This document shows, in pieces, positions 52,701 through 59,137 of a stretch of DNA of 64,000 bases. Each line of letters begins with the position of its first letter. Position 1 is the first letter of the stretch. This DNA comes from Collinsella sp. AM18-10. GTDB taxonomy: Bacteria; Actinomycetota; Coriobacteriia; Coriobacteriales; Coriobacteriaceae. The position numbers and the translations under genes were made by a program. The notes under the pieces are model-generated. The model did not search any database. It saw only the letters and a list, made by a program, of their open reading frames with translations, and was not told the DNA's origin. The stretch lies in NCBI RefSeq assembly GCF_003471585.1, contig NZ_QRJO01000001.1, positions 310,001 through 374,000 of the forward strand, written 5' to 3'.

Positions 52701-54426
52701 TATCTGCATCCTTTTCAACAACAAAGGCGCGCAAAGCGCCGTCGTCGTCCGTTTTCGTCGCGAACACCTTGCCGACAAGGCCGCCGTAGCTGCCGTTGAC
52801 ACTAACATCTTCTGGTAAGGCGAGTTTGCTCTTATACGTCCCGCCTTGCACCACGATGTCTCCATTAGAGATATCGGCCATGCCAAAAAGAGCGCCGGCG
52901 CGCTGCGACGCACCAAGAGTCACAAGGTCGCCCAGGTCGAACATATTGGACGTAACGGCAAATCCTTGCGCAAAGCTCACGTCGCCGATAACGCCACCAG
53001 AGCAAGCGCTGTTCTCGTCGCCAATATTTAGAGGACACCCAATCTGCTTATTATCCGCGCCCAGTGTGAGCACGGTCGCTTTACCAATAAAACCGCCGCT
53101 GGCAGTGGTGCCCTTGACGGTGAGCGCGTGTAGGTCGAGAGCCTCCGTGACGTTGACCATGGCACCTGCACTCGAGCCAACGAGGCCCACAACGCCACCG
53201 GCAGAGCCGCTCGTGGACTGGACGGTGGCAGTGGGAACATTGGTCAGGGTGCCGATGCTCAGGGTCGCACCGTCCTTGACTTCGCCTACGAGCAGGCCAG
53301 CGTTGCCAGAGCTCGTTTCGACGGTTCCGTCCGAGGCCAGATCGTTGGGGAACGTGACGGACTCAACCGTCAAGGCCCCGCTTTCGACCGTGTTACCAAT
53401 CAAGCCAATGTTGCCCGTCGCATTCACCTTGAGAATCTTGTGGGAACCGGTGAAGCTATAGGTAACTTTCGCAGCAAGATAGCCCGTCGTCTCACCCAGG
53501 AGGGGTGCCGTCAAGACGGAAGTCGTATCATCCTTCTTATCAACGGGACCCGCGATGTCAACCGACGCGTTAAGCGTCTTGCTCTCTTCGCTGTTTTCCG
53601 CACCGCTGACCTTCGAAGCGACCATCGGCGCGCTATAGCTAGTCGCGCCCACCCACTTTATCCTGACCGTTTTGTTTTGGTCAGACAGCTTGAGGTTATT
53701 AAAAACCGTCCGATCAGTCGTAAGCTCGACGGGACTATCAACGTCCCTATAGATCCTGCCTTCAAACGGACATTCATCACTGCCAAGACCCTGGAAAGAC
53801 ATGCCGTTATTTGCCGACTCAGTGAGCTTCGCATCGCCCGTGATGATAACCTTGATCTGCGCATCATAGTAAAGCGAAGCGTCGGCGTTAGACAGGGCGG
53901 CGAACGCCTCCGACGACGTGACATTGAGGCTTTTGATTCCACTGTTATCTTCTTTGAGCTCGATGCCTTCCGCACCATTAGCCTCGAGCAGCTCGACAAG
54001 CTTTTCCAAATCCGTGATCGTCGCACCAGCCTGGGCCTCAGCGTCCTCCGAAGTCGCATCATCGGCATCTTGCTCGGCGTCGTCAGCGGCGGCATCGTCA
54101 GCGGCATCGTCGCCTTCCGTCTGGTCGCCCGTGGAATCGGAACCCGTAGCGCTATCGGTGGTATCGCCTGCTGCAGCGTCATCCTTCGCCGCGTCATCCC
54201 CAGCACTGTCGCTGTCGGCGCCGGTATCACTCGACCCAAACCCATTCGCGGCGTCGCCGTTGGTCTCGCCGCTCTCGGCAGTATCCAACGCCTTCGCAGA
54301 TGCGGCAGCAATCTCGTTCGAGATGTTCTGCCAGCCTGCCGCCACAGCAGCCACCGTGGGCGAGCATGCTTGGAGCACCATGACCACCGTCATGAACTCT
54401 GCGAATATGCGCTTTGCCGTTCTCAT
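43759..54426 (-). CDS. Giant secreted GLUG-repeat protein (3555 aa), putative adhesin
   Basis: A 3555-residue protein with a Sec signal peptide (about 1-29: basic start, FMTVVMVLQACSPTVAAVAA with an AxA-like cleavage site). Next comes an acidic Asp/Ala/Thr-rich low-complexity linker (about 50-140). Then follows a very long region (about 140-2600) of GLUG-type repeats, seen as recurring GG-[LIVYF]-[IVL]-G motifs such as GGLIGEV, GGFLGYS, GGYVGAI and GGVFGYT, typical of right-handed beta-helix surface proteins. The last ~900 residues are beta-rich and Ig-like. No LPxTG, SLH, GW or C-terminal transmembrane anchor is visible, so how it stays on the cell is unclear. It is the last gene of a four-gene operon, 39 bases after the third small exported protein. 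An adhesin role is inferred from architecture. Confidence 0.75.
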   Translation of the reverse strand: MRTAKRIFAEFMTVVMVLQACSPTVAAVAAGWQNISNEIAAASAKALDTAESGETNGDAANGFGSSDTGADSDSAGDDAAKDDAAAGDTTDSATGSDSTGDQTEGDDAADDAAADDAEQDADDATSEDAEAQAGATITDLEKLVELLEANGAEGIELKEDNSGIKSLNVTSSEAFAALSNADASLYYDAQIKVIITGDAKLTESANNGMSFQGLGSDECPFEGRIYRDVDSPVELTTDRTVFNNLKLSDQNKTVRIKWVGATSYSAPMVASKVSGAENSEESKTLNASVDIAGPVDKKDDTTSVLTAPLLGETTGYLAAKVTYSFTGSHKILKVNATGNIGLIGNTVESGALTVESVTFPNDLASDGTVETSSGNAGLLVGEVKDGATLSIGTLTNVPTATVQSTSGSAGGVVGLVGSSAGAMVNVTEALDLHALTVKGTTASGGFIGKATVLTLGADNKQIGCPLNIGDENSACSGGVIGDVSFAQGFAVTSNMFDLGDLVTLGASQRAGALFGMADISNGDIVVQGGTYKSKLALPEDVSVNGSYGGLVGKVFATKTDDDGALRAFVVEKDADNKNTCLIEFDLASKLSDAGGVVGYVGDSANPNSQPVAVVFNGVTVACKGDASARTGTGKFGGAVGVVDTRNVLDVRDFKLTSDNPIGKAQSNRAAGIAGSAWNAVIKFSGITDLSGASFGENATTGQLVYENHNALIFAAGNGSNGDLGDKGAAVWTFKRSNSASKTDDIATYGEVVRLGGDFIKLDADTHKLTLPDSLTAANGAYALTTAEDFAKLAITWQTNGYYSMVDGVTENNLNGLQSSTITVNGTIDLKGTGLTGFTQDRADGSQVFSGTLNGGGTINLAVGEAYGKRGEDVLDGNNTSNGNGKIYRHGRLGLFAAVNGATISNVTIAGSMKFDNGSAIDAGSLACAIVGNLSLSGVTCKTNIACDDTFANDVNIGGIAGSVLAASTVAFKDNSKAQATIAATKTLNGNSRIGGAIGYAGDYGSSFNVAGVEVAGSIETGDCAGGKIAQVGGLIGCIAQSTYNAGTIANSADKYVNISGLSFNSFEMKVGRNGDKLNGTGGFLGYSWGNAVVTIGDESINKNENSYALKTTNASITATADDSKELGGLVYAASGHWIINNYAIDLSGTTINAGAAQTLGVLVCRGCKVDDKTTYGVESYLGLYLEDRAYWDTAYRVPTGEGAIVASGVTSFDEWVGSGVKPNNGSKLMDADWNTVVSLHTQKNKLDMDGDSTKDNSYHNRSSFGRSQNTNGNTRYFYNLDIASKNCEGGFSGRQIDTAEKLLLWSAYRYAPEGIRSTIVPNGTTGLDDSITITGTIDLAGYSYYPTQPSGEVTVENATITFCYSKIKAEQNGNKLNSDATQHENMHCGLFRTVANGDLTVKNVTLRGTVGPVINDGKSSEDTDGASGSSSGALVCRYVYGSSDGNGTKIRKISIDGLTLNNLIVDGANSATDANAYMPLLINEMQKYVSLNAKNIKTTGYASDTKAATSLFGKLGVGSEADQVTAKFEQISLPSQKNKTIFTHASLLESFGYGSTSTGSADYTFTKADADADAGKVTYGSEIDGSTEYPGKQLWYYDEATYGAVSGYVTVDGKKDGDVRPWFGGYLPYVYKGKATESGVQYHEIKVNQRIPKLVEGCGTYGDPYAVKDATEMNAIANYINNQTALDGWEVTIAVNQSTLCTRRSDNKTDNEVTYVYKQAKDTGKKWEKKTGDTTDPSATLSDEMMHRYIQSAYYSIEPTGGNTITLDGASFGGFGNKANPFRGVIVGNPKGDKKATIKIENNEGSLRGLIPYSYGSVVRDLNIRYVNASATITYSAKDADGVPTSFFGGVIGCILGGDNIIDGVAVNGTTPDNPTTGFTVAGGGTKPHLVPIGGYVGAIAGGGVIFRNMSGTSWRAGTSDKSQGLGTGNFRQYDNPYVGRVIDGYAFSEGCKVENGNANYKINELTNKGAACVTTTGTDNKYIGTDAEAPVTTVENAQGLLVLSAIISSGAGAGAAHTDYANYGVFRGSKAYWGSDKQDPAINGYLFGNKEYGKVRNASYDCVGKPASASGDFETAKNDDQKAPGKQGWHGPLNHDDDVNSPYLVASYAADYQTGYVCASKSIGMSLEFKENATYDMTGYGTGYVGLSGRYYSNACSSNEASTDRDRITPHVATIDGNGATITVGTKDATYGVVEYADDDYKVSGVGGLFSTVMFTSTNVGQSVTANDGAQVKDLTFSNCNVSLTYKDANGSIASGPASNDLIGTGLLAGATANYDGNTRGVYRNVQMKNCTVLGAKSVGGLLGSSGRTSRRTDNDVTYMVNFGSGTQAPANLYDCSYTGLSVTGEKCVGGYVGAIASPCGVWTTAATGVYEKTIGKNSTITATGTTPYVGGVFGYTSSNVSVNTKIGITEAVASSTAVISGVNVLATGSNTDKYMGAGGVVGSAYRGVISISNVRIDAGGDAKSAIIGDATGTNNSIRNAGGLIGEVTSSGSPNTYWFEDCSVENINIAGTDQCSGGLIGYYFSNVNIACNNIAIESATIKGRWSGGLLGAINSGADVINVTNTKVSNTTFGGTSNGGIAGDGRGQFHLVNVLMDSNTYKLGSKQGVLLGEADTNGYSLSAAGVNVKLGNGKTTRDLPPMVYTTNAAVVNRKTYIAFGDYKDTLRAPDEGTTLYGADDTATTAASPYVTTSPVNTLAVRASDTDTTDRYLFGDGAAIETAATIQSQAAAGVDGRYTYTNIGGINDNGAYQNTSSYDASSVASKFNSNNDTSSNQATTDFPVLVISGNDNTTVKSYLNIVTNGGFSDAYRLNNENGTNPHVTAKAEVFQLKDGLFVKDDGASNNPALRVVNNGKNNMSFSPSSDWDNGKGRFTLLTVTFTEAGQSYNVQVPIIVKRKLEIDFTATYDYGTKFKESDYANLGKDAHVLTSFGEPMTGLLTWTYNSANGKEVDFGWDSYMAAGGSMKGLGKSILFNGADGRLPQGTQLTLIDANVDGRAGGREYHYTVGEGGATSVSLSGNDGFKDSAGNPYQERWLSEILGVSATQDGAGTWTVCDNEAEATAKAKLDGKWTLFKVAGADVPSNSRYTLKVPKEKDTGREKRASESVYLVVNVPKSGDGVTQASINGFTASSIDSNSSGGRISWNLHHVLRTDGSDDIQNSTASTYSILSNYEQNVVDKKDGACIPVSKSEDGAAYVLSLDVKDTVTFSPSQYYTESDHLFYQLDTSLCRYGANNNLMGVSSFPSGTSAIAKFYVAVGDQNYMWNGSDWKKCDASTPAFTQIVTDTGDDSLRLTLDHDLAGIRKRATGGSFTVRTVVEEIRLTPDGCNKVISLSKQSGEDACTKMSYTAKLSTRDSGLATSSLAMTKRGNVGYYRMDTGDTTITLSAPEKSQLGINVDDLRPIANGTIGLGATYELGGLSNAAEAIANADSVVYTLSLQRRGTDGTYESVTDDISNYVTVTESKLAAVAPSGSTITFTDSKENGKFKTKNGNTTFSLPFTVKVNTQVEQREQFYASYRLVMTASLVKGDVASAAPQSPDYVTYTLTRVNLNGIDH

Positions 54427-54465
54427 CGATTCCGTACCTCTTATCCTAAAACTCCGCTTCCAGAG

Positions 54466-55410
54466 TTATCGAGTCTCCGTCGCGCCCGTCAGAGTAGTTC
54501 CGCTCACGCTAATGTCCAGGTCGCCCCAGCCACCGGGCGTTTTGCCGTCCGCTCGGTAAAAGTTGACGACCATCGAACCCGGCTCCATGGTGAACGTAGC
54601 CTTGCGAGCTGCAGCATCCACCGTCGCGCTATGGTTGGTCTCAAAGAACGGGTCGATCTCCACGTTCTCCCCCCACGTGAGCGTGACGTTTGCCGGTGCG
54701 CCCGTAACCGTCACGCGGTAGTTGTATGCAGCGTAATCAGCAAACTTGCCAGCCTCATCGACCAGCGCGCCCTCAACCGCAGTGGTTTTGACCTCGGCCC
54801 TCTTTGACGGCACGACTTTCGCCGCCAGACAGGTGAGCTCGGTGCCGGGGCTCTCGCCCGAAACCACCGTCGCCCTAATCACAAAGTAGGCATGTCCCAA
54901 CTTGTCCTCAGGGAAGGTCACGGTGTAGTCGTGCTTGGTGGGCTGATTCTCCGGAAGTGTGACGCTGCCGCTGGGCTGGGGCGAATAGCTCCACGTGGCG
55001 CCATCGAGCCCATACCCCTCAACCGTCAAGGCGTACATCACGTTTTTGTCGTTGCAGAAGTTGCTGTTGCTCAGCAAATAGTTGTAGATGCTAAAGGTGA
55101 AGCTGCACTGTCCGCTGCTGGGATACACCGTAACGGAGCGCTGGGCACGGTCGAGCTCGTCGCTGCTAGGCGTACTCATGTAGCCCGTGAGCAGGTCGCT
55201 CGCAAACAGGCTCTGAGCGGTACCCGTCGCGGCGACGGACTTAAGAAATCCGTTGGCGATGTAGGCGGAATAGGTAAAGTAACCACCCATCACGAGCGCC
55301 ACGGCGCAAACAAGTGCGATTGCCGCCACAACCAGCTTGTTCTTGACTAGGCTTTTGCTTTTTGCCAGCTGCTCGCGCTCGGCATCCTGCTGCTTCTCCC
55401 GCTTCTCCAT
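54466..55410 (-). CDS. Exported membrane-anchored protein, third of three
   Basis: A 314-residue protein with a charged cytoplasmic start (MEKREKQQDAEREQLAKSK), one hydrophobic segment (about 25-48, KLVVAAIALVCAVALVMGGYF) and a beta-rich extracytoplasmic part. The segment ends in GGYFTYSAYIANG, where the two preceding gene products have a comparable tryptophan-phenylalanine block. I do not recognise a domain. It lies 14 bases after the second protein gene and 39 bases before the giant GLUG protein. A role in assembling, anchoring or accompanying that protein is inferred from the operon. Confidence 0.6.
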   Translation of the reverse strand: MEKREKQQDAEREQLAKSKSLVKNKLVVAAIALVCAVALVMGGYFTYSAYIANGFLKSVAATGTAQSLFASDLLTGYMSTPSSDELDRAQRSVTVYPSSGQCSFTFSIYNYLLSNSNFCNDKNVMYALTVEGYGLDGATWSYSPQPSGSVTLPENQPTKHDYTVTFPEDKLGHAYFVIRATVVSGESPGTELTCLAAKVVPSKRAEVKTTAVEGALVDEAGKFADYAAYNYRVTVTGAPANVTLTWGENVEIDPFFETNHSATVDAAARKATFTMEPGSMVVNFYRADGKTPGGWGDLDISVSGTTLTGATETR

Positions 55411-55424
55411 GTGCGCCCCCTCTC

Positions 55425-56264
55425 CTACTTACCGCTCGTGTTGCGCGCGATCAGATAGATCACGTCGGTCTCTTTGGCGCTCTCGTCCCACGAAAGCTTG
55501 ATGATAAAGTTGAGAGTGTCATTGCCAGTCGAGCCGTCGAGCGTCTTGGCGTTGAGTTCGCTTTTGCCGAATTTCTTGTATCGGTAGAGCGGGCGCGCGT
55601 TGCGCTGGACGTTTTGATAGTCCTTGAATGTAGGGTCGCTTGCGCCCTCGCCCGGCACGGCTGCCAGACCGTCGTTCTCCTTGTTGATATATTCGAAGCT
55701 CGTCAGCAGGTTCTCTCCGGTTGCTTTCCAGCTATAAGATTTGCCGTCTGCGGTACCGCTCACGTCGGGCGTCTGGAGCGCAGACGTGTTCTCGGCTCTG
55801 TACAGCTCAATAGTGAGACCCGTAATGTTGGTCGTATTCGCGAGTTGCAGCTCAAAACCGTCACCGCCCGTTTGCACGCAAAACGCACGCTTGAGCGTCA
55901 CCGTGTTGCCAGTCTTGGTATCGCCGTATTCGGGGTTGTAGCTCAGGTCGATCTGCTCTGTTGCCGTAGCGTTGGGGCCCAGCACTTTGAGCTCTGCCGG
56001 CTCCTTGATCTTGCCGACGGTGGAGCCGCGATTGGCATCGACGAACCATCCGAGCGTCAATCCCAGCAACACGAGAAGCACGGCCACCAGACCCACGATG
56101 GCCAGGGATTCGCGACGGTGGTCGCTCACCCAAGCCTTGATGCGCTCGATGCGGCCAGCCGGACGCGCTTCGCCGTGCGAGCCGAACCCGTTGCCGCCGG
56201 GGTTTGCCGCTCCTTCGTTGTGTTTGATATCGCCCTGCTCGCGGGCATTAAGCTGCTCGTCCAT
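55425..56264 (-). CDS. Exported membrane-anchored protein, second of three
   Basis: A 279-residue protein: polar cytoplasmic N-terminus (about 1-47), one hydrophobic segment (about 50-72, SLAIVGLVAVLLVLLGLTLGWF), then VDANRGSTVGKIKEPAELKVLGP and a beta-rich exterior domain. The helix ending in a Trp-Phe pair followed by Asp/Asn and Ser/Thr-Val resembles SipW-type exported proteins such as camelysin/TasA; this is pattern recognition only, and no SipW signal peptidase is in the window. It starts immediately after the stop of the first protein gene and so is co-translated. Function is unknown. Confidence 0.6.
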   Translation of the reverse strand: MDEQLNAREQGDIKHNEGAANPGGNGFGSHGEARPAGRIERIKAWVSDHRRESLAIVGLVAVLLVLLGLTLGWFVDANRGSTVGKIKEPAELKVLGPNATATEQIDLSYNPEYGDTKTGNTVTLKRAFCVQTGGDGFELQLANTTNITGLTIELYRAENTSALQTPDVSGTADGKSYSWKATGENLLTSFEYINKENDGLAAVPGEGASDPTFKDYQNVQRNARPLYRYKKFGKSELNAKTLDGSTGNDTLNFIIKLSWDESAKETDVIYLIARNTSGK

Positions 56265-57323
56265 TTATTTATCCGCCTCCTTGGCGGTGAAGCGCACGCG
56301 AATGTACTTGACGTTCTTGCCGATAATCTCGTCGGCGTTGTTGTAGTAGCTGGCGCAGGTTTCCACATCCGCAGAGGACATGCCGGCTCCGACAGGCGGA
56401 ACCGCGCTAGGCGCCTGACCTGGCACGCTCGTGCTATCGGCGCGGAAATAGCGCGCGTGGTTATTGTTGATGTCGCCGACGAGGGTTGTGTATCCCCCCT
56501 CGTCGCCTGTGTTAGCGAAAAGGTTGCCACCGTAGCCGGCGTTGCCCGTGCGAACATAGCTCTTGAACTGTTCCGGCCAAATCCAGTAGAGGGTTTTGGT
56601 GACGGTTTCGGTCGTGCTATTTGAGTCCGCAGCGTAAAAGCTCGACTTTGGGATGGTAAAGCTCTGCGTAATGACGGTGACGCTGGCCCCGTCCTGGGTC
56701 ACCGTGGTGGTCGTGGGGACCAGCGGATTCGAGTAAAAGCCAGAGGCATCTTTGCCCTGAAAAACCAGGATATGACCGCGCACCAAATCTTTAAGCGAGT
56801 TGATGATCTCTTCGTTTTTCGATGCATCCGCAGCAGTGCCGCCCGTGCCCGCAACGCTCGTCTGAACAGAAATTTCCCAGGTCATCTCCACCGTGATATC
56901 GTGCAGGTCATTGCAGAGCGGCCTGACGTTGAGCTGGAGCTGGCCGGCCGACCCCGGAGAGAGACCGCCATCGGTGCTCATGTTATTGAGGTTGAAAAGA
57001 TTGTTCACGGCAAGGCTTGTACTGTCCGACGCGTAGTTGTCCTGAGTGTCGTACTTACCCGCCGTGCCGCCCTGCGTTCCCGAGAGCACAAACCGCGGGC
57101 CCTTCGCCGCGATCGTGCTCCCCGTGGCACTCACTCGGTTATTCGCGGCAAACCAGGCCAGGCATGCAAAGATGGCAACGATGGCGGCCAGCACAAACAG
57201 ACCGCTCACCAGGAAATCCTTCCAGAAATCCTTGAGGGTCCGCACGTGCTCGTCGGCAGCTTGGCGGTACTCGGCCGCCGTCTTGTGCTGCTGGAGCTCG
57301 CTATGTCGGTCCATGCCACTCAT
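56265..57323 (-). CDS. Exported membrane-anchored protein, first of three
   Basis: A 352-residue protein with a cytoplasmic start (about 1-34), one hydrophobic segment (about 36-60, FLVSGLFVLAAIVAIFACLAWF), then AANNRVSATGSTIAAKGPRFVLSG and a large beta-rich domain. It shares the segment-end signature (LAWF + Asn + VSATG) with the second protein, so the two are probably paralogues of one exported family. It is the first gene of the operon leading to the giant GLUG protein. The ribosome site before ATG 57323 is weak (AGGG, 13 bases). Domain and function are unknown. Confidence 0.6.
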   Translation of the reverse strand: MSGMDRHSELQQHKTAAEYRQAADEHVRTLKDFWKDFLVSGLFVLAAIVAIFACLAWFAANNRVSATGSTIAAKGPRFVLSGTQGGTAGKYDTQDNYASDSTSLAVNNLFNLNNMSTDGGLSPGSAGQLQLNVRPLCNDLHDITVEMTWEISVQTSVAGTGGTAADASKNEEIINSLKDLVRGHILVFQGKDASGFYSNPLVPTTTTVTQDGASVTVITQSFTIPKSSFYAADSNSTTETVTKTLYWIWPEQFKSYVRTGNAGYGGNLFANTGDEGGYTTLVGDINNNHARYFRADSTSVPGQAPSAVPPVGAGMSSADVETCASYYNNADEIIGKNVKYIRVRFTAKEADK

Positions 57324-57407
57324 CGTTTACGTTTGCCCTGCTAGCGGGCGTGCCATCCTTTCCGCTCGGTCGCGTTTATCCGTTGTTCGCAGGTAGAGAA
57401 TTCAGGC

Positions 57408-57435
57408 AGAATACAACACCATACGATAAGGTAAA
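57408..57435 (-). promoter_or_regulatory. Possible promoter of the GLUG-protein operon
   Basis: Minus-strand TTTACC (57435-57430), a 16-base spacer and TATTCT (57413-57408) could serve as -35 and -10, about 85 bases before the first gene. The rest of the 57324-57598 gap holds only a GGTGCAA...TTGCACC palindrome (57530-57558), related to the one at 6133. Confidence 0.3.
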
Positions 57436-57529
57436 AGAATAGCATTGACCTGCGGTTTGCTCCACAGCGCAAGCCTTAATGATGTCTTAAAGATTACGAA
57501 TAGCAGCTTCTTCCATATGCCAAGGACAT

Positions 57530-57560
57530 GGTGCAAACAAACCTGACCACTTGCACCAAT
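57530..57560. repeat. GGTGCAA...TTGCACC palindrome related to the element at 6133
   Basis: Read on the minus strand it is ATTGGTGCAAGTGG...TTTGCACC, resembling the palindrome on the transketolase stop codon (ATTGGTGCA...TTTGCACC). It lies about 40 bases past the stop of the DUF4143 ATPase gene. Confidence 0.5.
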
Positions 57561-57598
57561 CCGCAGCACCGGGCAGCGGGCACACGGCGTGCCGCCCC

Positions 57599-58903
57599 TT
57601 AACACCCCAACGCGCGCACGGGTATCACGTAGATACCGTCCTCGACCTCGCGGGCGTACTCACCCACCCCCACAATCACGGCCATAAACTCCGGTTCGCG
57701 TGTGCGTGAACGAGGATTTCCACAAACCTTCTTGCGAACGCGCTTGAGGCTCTCAACGCCGGCGCTCGCCTTATCTTCGCTCACCTTAATCTCAAAGGCG
57801 GCCCACCGTCCATCGGCTAGCTGCACGATGGCATCGCATTCAAGGCCCGAATCGTCGCGATAATAGCGCACGGGCGTGCTATCCAGCAGGTCGAGCGAAC
57901 GTGCGTAGACCGAAAGATCGCGTATGACCAAATTCTCAAACACCAGACCAAATGTCTGCCAGTCGGCAAGCAGCGCCTGCAAGGACATACCTAGCAAGGC
58001 GCAAGCAAGGCTCGGATCTGCCAGATAGCGCTTGGGCTTGACGGTAAAGCGTCGTTTGTCGCGCGCGGCGGGAACCCAACCGGGGACCTCCTCGAGAATG
58101 AACATGCCTTTGAGGGCATCCAGGTACCTGCGCACCTTGGTCTCGTCGGCAAACGCTGCGGGTTCCCCCTCGGCACCGAACATATCCATAAGAATCGTTT
58201 TATACGTGGTCGCCTGTCCCAGATTGCGCGCGATCGATGCGGAGACTCGACGAGCAATATCGGGGTCGAGACCAACCGCCGGGAAGCTGCTCGAAAACGT
58301 AGTGTTGAGATATTCGCGAGCGATGAGCTGGGCGTCAGCCGAAACCATATCGATCGCCTCGGGCCAGCCGCCGCGGCAGGCGGCTTCGACAAGCCCCGGT
58401 GTATCGCCATTGCACCGACAGGGCTCAAAACGATGCTCAAACAAGCCCGCCAGGCTCACCTTGCCGCTGGACTCACCTGTCTCGGCAAGCGTCATGGGGT
58501 ACATGCGGACGCGGCCGATGCGGCCGGCTCCACTATGCGCGGGTGCCTCCGTCTTTGAGCCAAACGCAGGCGTGGCGGAACCCGTGAGGATATAGGCGCC
58601 GCGCGTGCCCCGGGTGCGGTCAACCTCGTGTCTAACGTAGTCCCAAATCTGGGGAACTCGCTGCCACTCATCGATAATATGCGGACGGTCTCCCAGCAAC
58701 ATCATCGCCGGGTCGGCACGCGCGAGGTCGAGATTCTCGTCGACATACGAGACGGACGCCCCGTGCTCGAGCGCGGCCCACGTCTTGCCGCACCACTTGG
58801 TGCCCGCAATCTCGACCGCGCCAAAGACGCGAAGGTAGCGTTCGATTTGCGCATCCACGATACGCGGGATGTATCCGTCCCGATGTAGCCTCTCGCCCGC
58901 CAT
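57599..58903 (-). CDS. AAA_14/DUF4143 ATPase
   Basis: A 434-residue protein of the AAA_14-DUF4143 type. Walker A is GTKWCGKT (34-41), Walker B is HIIDEWQ (about 75-81), and sensor-like ILTGSA follows. The C-terminal DUF4143 domain (about 200-400) has YLADPSLACALLGM, FENLVIRDL and RYYRDDSGLECDAIVQLADGRWAAFEIKVSED, which looks like a PD-(D/E)xK-type nuclease-like core (D...E-K). The biological role of this widespread family is not known. It is a single-gene unit. Four 23-bp tandem repeats lie directly upstream in the likely promoter. The start at 58903 has GGGGGTGG. Confidence 0.85.
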   Translation of the reverse strand: MAGERLHRDGYIPRIVDAQIERYLRVFGAVEIAGTKWCGKTWAALEHGASVSYVDENLDLARADPAMMLLGDRPHIIDEWQRVPQIWDYVRHEVDRTRGTRGAYILTGSATPAFGSKTEAPAHSGAGRIGRVRMYPMTLAETGESSGKVSLAGLFEHRFEPCRCNGDTPGLVEAACRGGWPEAIDMVSADAQLIAREYLNTTFSSSFPAVGLDPDIARRVSASIARNLGQATTYKTILMDMFGAEGEPAAFADETKVRRYLDALKGMFILEEVPGWVPAARDKRRFTVKPKRYLADPSLACALLGMSLQALLADWQTFGLVFENLVIRDLSVYARSLDLLDSTPVRYYRDDSGLECDAIVQLADGRWAAFEIKVSEDKASAGVESLKRVRKKVCGNPRSRTREPEFMAVIVGVGEYAREVEDGIYVIPVRALGC

Positions 58904-58962
58904 GAGCCACCCCCGCAGATTTCCAGTTCCTGCTTTCTGGTTCTTCTATTCCACTGTAGCAA

Positions 58963-59043
58963 ATTCGGATTTTTGGGTGGTTGCGATTCGGATTTTCGTG
59001 TTCATATAATTCGGATTTTCATGTTCTAAGAAGTCGGATTTTC
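58963..59043. repeat. Four tandem 23-bp repeats upstream of the DUF4143 ATPase
   Basis: ATTCGGATTTT starts at 58963, 58986, 59009 and (as AGTCGGATTTT) 59032, exactly 23 bases apart. Copies two and three share ATTCGGATTTTC-R-TGTTC. The array lies 60-140 bases upstream of the ATPase start, where an iteron-like operator or attachment array could act. No protein-coding frame explains it. Confidence 0.7.
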
Positions 59044-59137
59044 TGAACCCGCTGGTCAGTGGCGCTCTCATTGGCAAAAAGGCGGGGAGCACCGATACGG
59101 CACTCCCCGCCCACTCAATACGCGATGGCTTTCTCAA

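Noticed and set aside
58963..59043. CRISPR array or origin iterons
   Set aside because: Units are contiguous at 23 bp with no variable spacers, and there is no replication gene; operator array is the simpler reading.
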